A stretch of DNA of 64,000 bases from Juglans regia (taxonomy: Eukaryota; Streptophyta; Magnoliopsida; Fagales; Juglandaceae): contig NC_049916.1 in NCBI RefSeq assembly GCF_001411555.2, positions 11,187,945-11,251,944 of the forward strand. The letters are read 5' to 3'. The notes under the pieces were generated by a model. It saw only the letters and a program-made list of their open reading frames with translations. It had not been told where the DNA came from and made no database searches. A program made the position numbers and the translations under genes. How positions within the stretch are numbered: the first letter of the stretch is position 1; every line of letters starts with the position of its first letter. Positions 59,474 to 64,000 of the stretch are shown piece after piece.

Positions 59474-60255
59474 ATATTATGATGGTTCAGCTGAGGATCA
59501 AGATTATGAGCATTGAGTGAGATGATTTAAGTGTAGTGGTTCAAGCATAGGAAGTTTTTTTATGAGTATTGTCGAATTTTTATCAAGAAATTTTATTGTA
59601 TTGTGATGACTTGACATTTTGGAAAATTGGTTATATTGAGGAAATTAGATTGAATAGAATTTTTTATATGATATTGGGAATTTGGAGTCTATTTTTATAT
59701 TGTTGGAATGTGAGTTTAAGTGCTAGGAAGTAACTCTCCAACCCGTGCGGGACTGGGGCGTTACAGTCACTGTATGTTGACAATATACTACTAGCTGGAA
59801 ATGAGTCACCACTAAAGAGTGGTTATCCTTCAATTTTGAGATGAAGGATATGGGTGAGGCAGAATACATTCTGGGAGTTAAAATTTACAGAGATTGCTTA
59901 AAGAGACTTTTGTGTTTGTCCCAGCAGACTTACATAAAGAAAGTCCTCGAGCGCTTCCTAATGAATGGATGTAAACCCATTGACAACCCTGTTGCAAGAA
60001 GCCAGAACTTATCTAAAGAGTTGTGTCCTAAGACTCAAAGAGAAAAGGAAAAGATGGCTCGTGTCCCTTATGCTAATCCTGTGGGTAGTCTGATGTATGC
60101 AATGATGTGTACTCGGCCTGACATATGCTATGCAGCTGGCTTAGTGAGTAGATTCAAATCTAACCCCGGACTAGCTCACTGGAAAGCGGTCAAAAAGGAT
60201 TATGTGATATCTCAAGGAAACTGTAGACTGTGTTCTGTGCTATCAGGGTTTAGAT

Positions 60256-60735
60256 TTGCAGCTAAGAGGTTACAGTGATGCCGATTGGGGCAGCGACCTA
60301 GATGAGCGCAAATCAACCACTGGGTATGTCTTTTTGCTCAACCAAGGCGCCATTACATGGAGCAGCAAGAAACAACCCTGTATAGCTTTATCTACCATGG
60401 AGGCAGCATACATAGCTTGTTCTGCAATAGTTCAAGAAGTTGTTTGGTTACGGAGGTTCCTCAAGCATTTAGACATTGGCACGGATACTTCAGATCCGGT
60501 GACGATATTCTGCGATAGCATGGCAGCTCTCGCATATGCTAAGGACTCAAAGTATCATGGAAGAACCAAATAGATAGATATCAGATATCACTACATCAGA
60601 GACATGGTAGCGCGAAAGGAAGTGGTTCTGAAACACCTTTCTACGAGTCGCATGGTTGCTGATCCCTTAACGAAGCCTATAGCAAGAGATGTCTTTAAGG
60701 CTAATGTTAGGAATCTAGGACTACGTAGACTGTAA
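60256..60735 (+). pseudogene. Copia RNase H relic
   Basis: YSDADWGSDLDERKSTTGYV, the typical copia RNase H1 start, is followed by WSSKKQPCIALSTMEAAYIA and FCDSMAALAYAKDSKYHGRT. A stop codon comes where the family has TKHIDIRYHYIRD, and reading then continues to a final stop at 60733-60735 after DPLTKPIARDVF. RNase H removes the RNA strand during cDNA synthesis. With one in-frame stop and the upstream damage, no product is expected. Confidence 0.88.
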
Positions 60736-61693
60736 ATGTAATTTGTATTTCAAATGACATTGAGATGTAACATTTCCTTTGGGATATTAATACAATATGA
60801 TTCAGTTCTTATCTTTATCGTATTGTTTATTTTAATACACACACAAAAGATATGTCAACAGGCTTAGATCGGCTCACTCACACGAGCGATCGCCTCTAGC
60901 GCTTAAGTAGCAAGTAGAGATGAGACATTGTGTCCCTAGGTACTTGTCCAAAGGGATAAGTTGGTTGACACAAAGTTATGTCGCCTTAGTGGGAGCTAAG
61001 ATGAGGTCTATTGATAGGATTATGCATGGGTTACCCCACCATCCATGTAGCCTATAGTAAGCCAGATGTGAGTTCCTCTTTGACGTCTTGGAGGCGTGCA
61101 AATAGATGAATTCGGGTTAGATGCTTAAGGAGCGGCTAGACTAAGATCTGTACGGTGTTGATATAGACATATGCTCTTTAAGAAAGAGAAATCCATCGTA
61201 GCATGTGTTTCATACTATATGTGCTTATACGACCATATGTGTAAGTGAGTAAAAATGTCCTTTACTTTTAACTATGTCACGAGATGGAGGTTGTGATGTC
61301 TGCTACTTTAACTATGTCACGAAAGGGAAGACTCTTCGATATCGTATATTCGATAGTGTTTGCTGACGTCAAACAATGATGCTACATCTTGGTATCGGCT
61401 AAAGGTTGTGAACACATTGAAATGATTTGGAGGTAGTCAAGCATTGTTTTGAGTTTTAACTCAAGAGGATTCGAAAATGCTTGATCTTGATGCGATAGAA
61501 TGAGTCTAGGATATGACCAGACACTTTAGGGATGTTACTATACTGGTCTTCTCTAGGAGAGATTTGGTATATGTACTCCCACCTTTCTACATACGTGCTT
61601 GGTGGTCACACGACCTATTTATTTGTATGAATAAGATTGAGAATATTAAGAGATGGAGACCTGAGGTCATGCCCACTGTGTGCAAGTGGGAGA
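60736..61693 (+). other. Copia 3' non-coding region and polypurine tract
   Basis: No further frame belongs to the element. The segment ends in AAGTGGGAGA (61684-61693), the usual copia polypurine tract directly before the 3' LTR. The phrase 'tttaactatgtcacga' occurs twice (61267 and 61307). Confidence 0.65.
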
Positions 61694-62118
61694 TGTTAGC
61701 AAGAGGTAAGGAGGGGTGCCCATGTGGGCTGACCCCCTCCCTTTATGCCTTAAAGTAACGTATGGCATTAAGCCATACGTTACTTGTAATGTATGGCTTA
61801 ATGCCATATGTTACAAGCTGTTGCAGCTTACAACTGCTGCATTGTAATGGCGCTAGCTTTGAAGGCCAGCCATGTGTTGGTGGACTATAAATAGTCCACC
61901 TCAGTTTGGTTTTGGCATCATCTGAAATATACAAAAGCTCTCTCTCTTTTTGTTCTCTCTTGATAAGATATTTAGGCTGTGGATTTGTTAAGTGTTACTT
62001 TAGTTTTATACTACGTAGCACACTTCGCCACTAAGAGGAAACGCTTGGGATTTATCAATCTGGAGAAACTTGTGGAGCAATTTTATAAGCTGAGCTTGAG
62101 GTATTTTTCCGCTGTGCA
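61694..62118 (+). mobile_element. Copia 3' LTR
   Basis: It starts TGTTAGCAAGAGG right after the polypurine tract and has a TATA box in 'ggactataaatagtcc' (about 61885-61900). The right edge at CCGCTGTGCA (62118) is a guess based on the CA rule and the usual 'ttccgctg' near copia LTR ends. It carries two adjacent hairpins (61755-61783 and 61786-61814). Confidence 0.6.
61755..61814. repeat. Two adjacent 29-bp hairpins
   Basis: GTAACGTATGGC and GCCATACGTTAC form a perfect 12-bp stem around ATTAA. Two bases later GTAATGTATGGC and GCCATATGTTAC form a near-perfect stem around TTAAT. The two hairpins are also near inverse copies of each other. Confidence 0.85.
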
Positions 62119-62929
62119 TTCTAGTATTTTTTATTTTTTTTTGTTCAACTGCATCCACGATTTCACTCTTTGTTTTCTCTCTTTTGTTTTTCTTTTTTCT
62201 TCTCTCCATTCCTTCCTTCTTCTTTTTTGATATAATGGGAATGAGGCCCGAGAGGTGGGGAGAGACTGCTGAGCGAGAGGGTGAGACAGAGGTAGTGGCC
62301 GAGGCCAAAACCATGACTACGCTACTGGGCTTTACGTCCGTGGCTGCTGCAGCGTGCATGGGAGCTTCGTACGATGGCGCTGGACGTCTCTAGGTGGTGG
62401 AGGCTTGATCTCCGACGTCATCTTTTACTACTGGAGGTGGCGGTGGCTTCGTGTGGGACTGATGGTGTAAGGTGGCTGATTTGAGGCCCACAGTGACTCC
62501 ATAAATTTGCTCTGTTTTATGGAAGAAAAACATAGGTGGTTGTCCGTGCATGGATGGTTGTTGGCTCTCCAAGGTGCCAGCGGCGTGGTGTTTTCTGATG
62601 TGGGTTCACGACTGGCTATGGTGGTGTGGTCTGGGCAGAGATTTACGTGAAGATAGAGGAATTGGGCAGCAACTACTTGGAGGTGCAGTGAGTGTTGTGC
62701 AGGAGGAGGTCGTGCATGGAGAGAAGGTGGTGGCGCTACTGGACATGCGGAGTAGTGGTGCATGCAAGGGTTCATGGCTGGTGGAGAGGACGTGTGATGG
62801 AGCAGTGCAGCATGGAGTTCACTTACTCTTGGATGTGGTGGATTTGTCGTGCATGATAGTTCAAGTGAGGTAAGGTGGTGGTGCACTATTGGGGTACATG
62901 TGGAGACTGGTTTTGGAGCTGAAAAAGTG
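62119..62929. other. GC-richer stretch, no gene supported
   Basis: It has a T-rich start, then a G-rich zone open in several frames on both strands (for example 62550-62873 plus, 62428-62997 minus) without a recognisable domain. It may be part of the copia LTR that follows, whose left border cannot be fixed without its partner LTR. Confidence 0.35.
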
Positions 62930-63339
62930 TTTGCTAAAAGTTGGCTTGACAGTTGGCTCGAGCCAAAGTTCACTCGACACCGCTTGAGCAAAGACAAGTT
63001 AGAGAGTTCACTTGAGTTTCGCTCGACTCTATGCTCGAACCAATGTTCATTTGGTTATTCGCTCGAGGCACGCTCAACACTCTGCTCAAGTGCCACTCAC
63101 TATAAATATATCATATCAGAGTTGTGTTGGACGGCCTCAAGCATATTTTGAGAGAGAACAATTGTCTAGTGAGTTGAGATTGAGTGACTATATTCTCCTC
63201 TGGTTAATAAGATTTTTTTTGTTATGCGGATGTAGGCAATTTGCTGAACCACGTATATTGTGTGTCGTGTTCTTGATTGTGCTGCTTTTACTTTATTTGC
63301 CATCGTTGGTGTATGTGTTTTGCATGACATTTCACAACA
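62930..63339 (+). mobile_element. Copia 5' LTR of a second element (left border approximate)
   Basis: The LTR ends TTTCACAACA at 63339, two bases before the primer site. A TATA-like CACTATAAATATATC lies at about 63098-63112. The upstream part repeats CTCGAGC-like heptamers ('ttggctcgagccaa', 'gcttgagcaaag', 'cgctcgaggcac'), a pattern seen in some plant copia promoters. Confidence 0.6.
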
Positions 63340-63341
63340 AC

Positions 63342-63359
63342 TGGTATCAAAAGCCATGG
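63342..63359 (+). other. Primer-binding site of the second copia element
   Basis: TGGTATCAAAAGCCATGG is close to the initiator-methionine type TGGTATCAGAGCC. Confidence 0.8.
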
Positions 63360-63378
63360 TCGGATCTGAAGGAGAATG

Positions 63379-64000
63379 ATGGCTAGAGATAAAGTGAATG
63401 CACCTGGGATCGAGAAGTTTGACGACACTGATTTTGGGTACTAGAAGATGCAGATTGAAGATTATCTCTATGGAAAGAGGCGCCACCATCCACTGTTGGG
63501 AAAGAAGCCAGAGAGCATGGTTGATGATGAGTGGACCCTGTTCGATCGACAGGTTCTAAGCCAGAGAGCATGGTTGATGACTTTGTCCAAAACAGTGGAA
63601 CACAATGTCAGTAAGGAAAGAACTATGGTGGATCTCATGGCAACTTTGTCAGGTATATATGAAAAGCCGTATGCGAACAATAAGGTGCACTTGATGAAGA
63701 AATTGTTTAATCTGAAGATGTCGGAAGGTATCTGTGTAGCCCAACACTTGAATGAATTCAATAGGATCACAAATCAACTGTCTTCTGTAGAGATTGAGTT
63801 TGATGATGAGATCAGATCATTGATTTTGTTGACATCGCTGACAAATAGTTGGGAGGCCATGAGGATGGATGTGAGTAGTTCAGCCGGCAAGGCAAAACTG
63901 AACTACGATGACATACGTGACATGGTGCTTGCTGAAGAGGTACGTAGGAGAGCCTCGGATGAGTCCTCGGGTTTTGGATCGGCCCTGATTGTTGGCAATA
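63379..64000 (+). pseudogene. Copia (Tork-type) gag, 5' part, runs off window
   Basis: From ATG 63379 the frame reads MARDKVNAPGIEKFDDTDFG, then a TAG stop where relatives have tryptophan (Y-W-K), and continues open to the window end with EDYLYGKRRHHPLLGKKPES, DEWTLFDRQVL, MATLSGIYEK, LMKKLFNLKMSEG, QHLNEFNRITNQLSS and LNYDDIRDMVLAEEVRRR. This is the Tnt1/Tork-like gag of copia elements. Only one stop in about 207 codons suggests a fairly young copy. The remainder of the polyprotein lies beyond 64000. Confidence 0.85.

Larger units (their letters stand above)
56510..59765 (+). mobile_element. Family C solo LTR, copy C3, in the copia RT
   Basis: It starts TGTAACAACCGATT at 56510 and ends GGGGCGTTACA at 59765. 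The flanks GTCAT (56505-56509) and GTCAC (59766-59770) are a 5-bp duplication with one change; the RT reading continues across it. The 3' half is the reverse complement of 45579-47050, while the 5' 700 bp is a different subfamily. It contains a GC-rich part (56830-57770), a donor-like CCAG|GTAAGC (GT 58590-58591), three 61-bp repeats, an acceptor TTTTTCAG (AG 59472-59473), and the frame YYDGSAEDQDYEH. Frames at 56926-57371 overlap in several registers and are not genes. Confidence 0.88.
55630..60255 (+). pseudogene. Copia reverse transcriptase relic, split by C3
   Basis: The N-terminal half (55630-56509) has a clean 290-codon frame with WMKALNDEIESMKTNQVWDL, NKWVLKAKYK, YTQQEGID, and YQMDVKTTFLNGELNEEIYM, the first catalytic Asp segment, then KRSIYGLKQSSRQWY. 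It stops at the solo LTR. The second half resumes at 59766; its catalytic box reads YVDN where the family has YVDD, so one active-site aspartate is lost. MKDMGEAEYILGVKI and QTYIKKVLERF follow at 59841-59960. A frameshift near 60230 separates RNase H. Confidence 0.88.
53317..62118 (+). mobile_element. Degenerate Ty1/copia element, split by a solo LTR
   Basis: Gag, protease, integrase, reverse transcriptase and RNase H occur in copia order on the plus strand, followed by a PPT and 3' LTR. The reverse transcriptase is interrupted by C3 (56510-59765). Many stops and frameshifts mark it as long dead. The gag start is partly duplicated: the stretch coding 'NYDIWHRKIQY' occurs at 53335-53370 and again at 53555-53590. 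The 5' LTR is missing or unrecognised. Confidence 0.85.

Noticed and set aside
62428..62997. 189-codon minus-strand frame
   Set aside because: It lies opposite another open frame in a G-rich stretch, has no recognisable domain and is His/Pro-rich low complexity.

Overview
The window looks like nuclear DNA of a woody eudicot. The mix of short inverted-repeat elements with TTTGGAT-type ends and internal TCTCATCTCAT blocks, together with long-LTR families starting TGTAACACCC, would fit a Fagales tree such as walnut, hickory, oak or chestnut. That placement is inference only. The DNA is AT-rich, almost gene-free and packed with nested, decayed transposable elements.

Only one ordinary host gene can be supported: a small secreted eight-cysteine lipid-transfer protein at 15601-16167 (+). 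It has two exons, a TATA box, an intact reading frame and a five-residue tail supplied by the second exon. Its upstream side carries a cluster of MITEs. Every other long reading frame is a transposon relic or a chance frame inside a repeat.

Layout. 1-623: end of long-LTR family A. 632-2021 (-): LINE ORF1 relic split by a MITE. 2214-3676: 3' end of a Ty3/gypsy element. 3677-6081 (-): family B element. 6990-9340 (-): LINE ORF2 relic. 9885-10298: two MITEs. 10426-13232 (-): family C element with near-perfect target duplication. 13945-14710: MITEs. 15601-16167: the host gene. 17195-26640: a four-level nest, C containing D (18266-26358) containing E (18809-24350) containing F (21385-24033); each of the three insertions is flanked by a 5-bp duplication. 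26960-28640: LINE RNase H and gag-like relics. 28640-31616: family B copies. 31617-33198 (-): copia 5' LTR and gag. 33200-41589: family A and gypsy pieces, including a 4.2-kb family A solo LTR with a perfect 5-bp duplication. 41590-45578 (-): family B copy holding a deleted family A copy. 45579-51754 (-): a two-LTR family C element with PBS and PPT but no coding capacity. 51755-52300: a head-to-head C terminus. 53317-62118: a degenerate Ty1/copia element whose reverse transcriptase is split by a family C solo LTR (56510-59765). 62930-64000: 5' LTR and gag of another copia element, running off the window.

The most notable pattern is that five outwardly different long-LTR families (B, C, D, E, F) share one modular plan. 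Each has a TGTAAC start, a GC-rich 5' part, a strong AG|GTAAG donor-like site, 0.64-1.0 kb that often holds tandem repeats, a pyrimidine tract with an AG acceptor, a very short acidic reading frame, and a GTTACA-type end. Family A shows the ends and the donor. This suggests a conserved LTR-borne intron and mini-ORF. It is a hypothesis drawn from sequence pattern alone.
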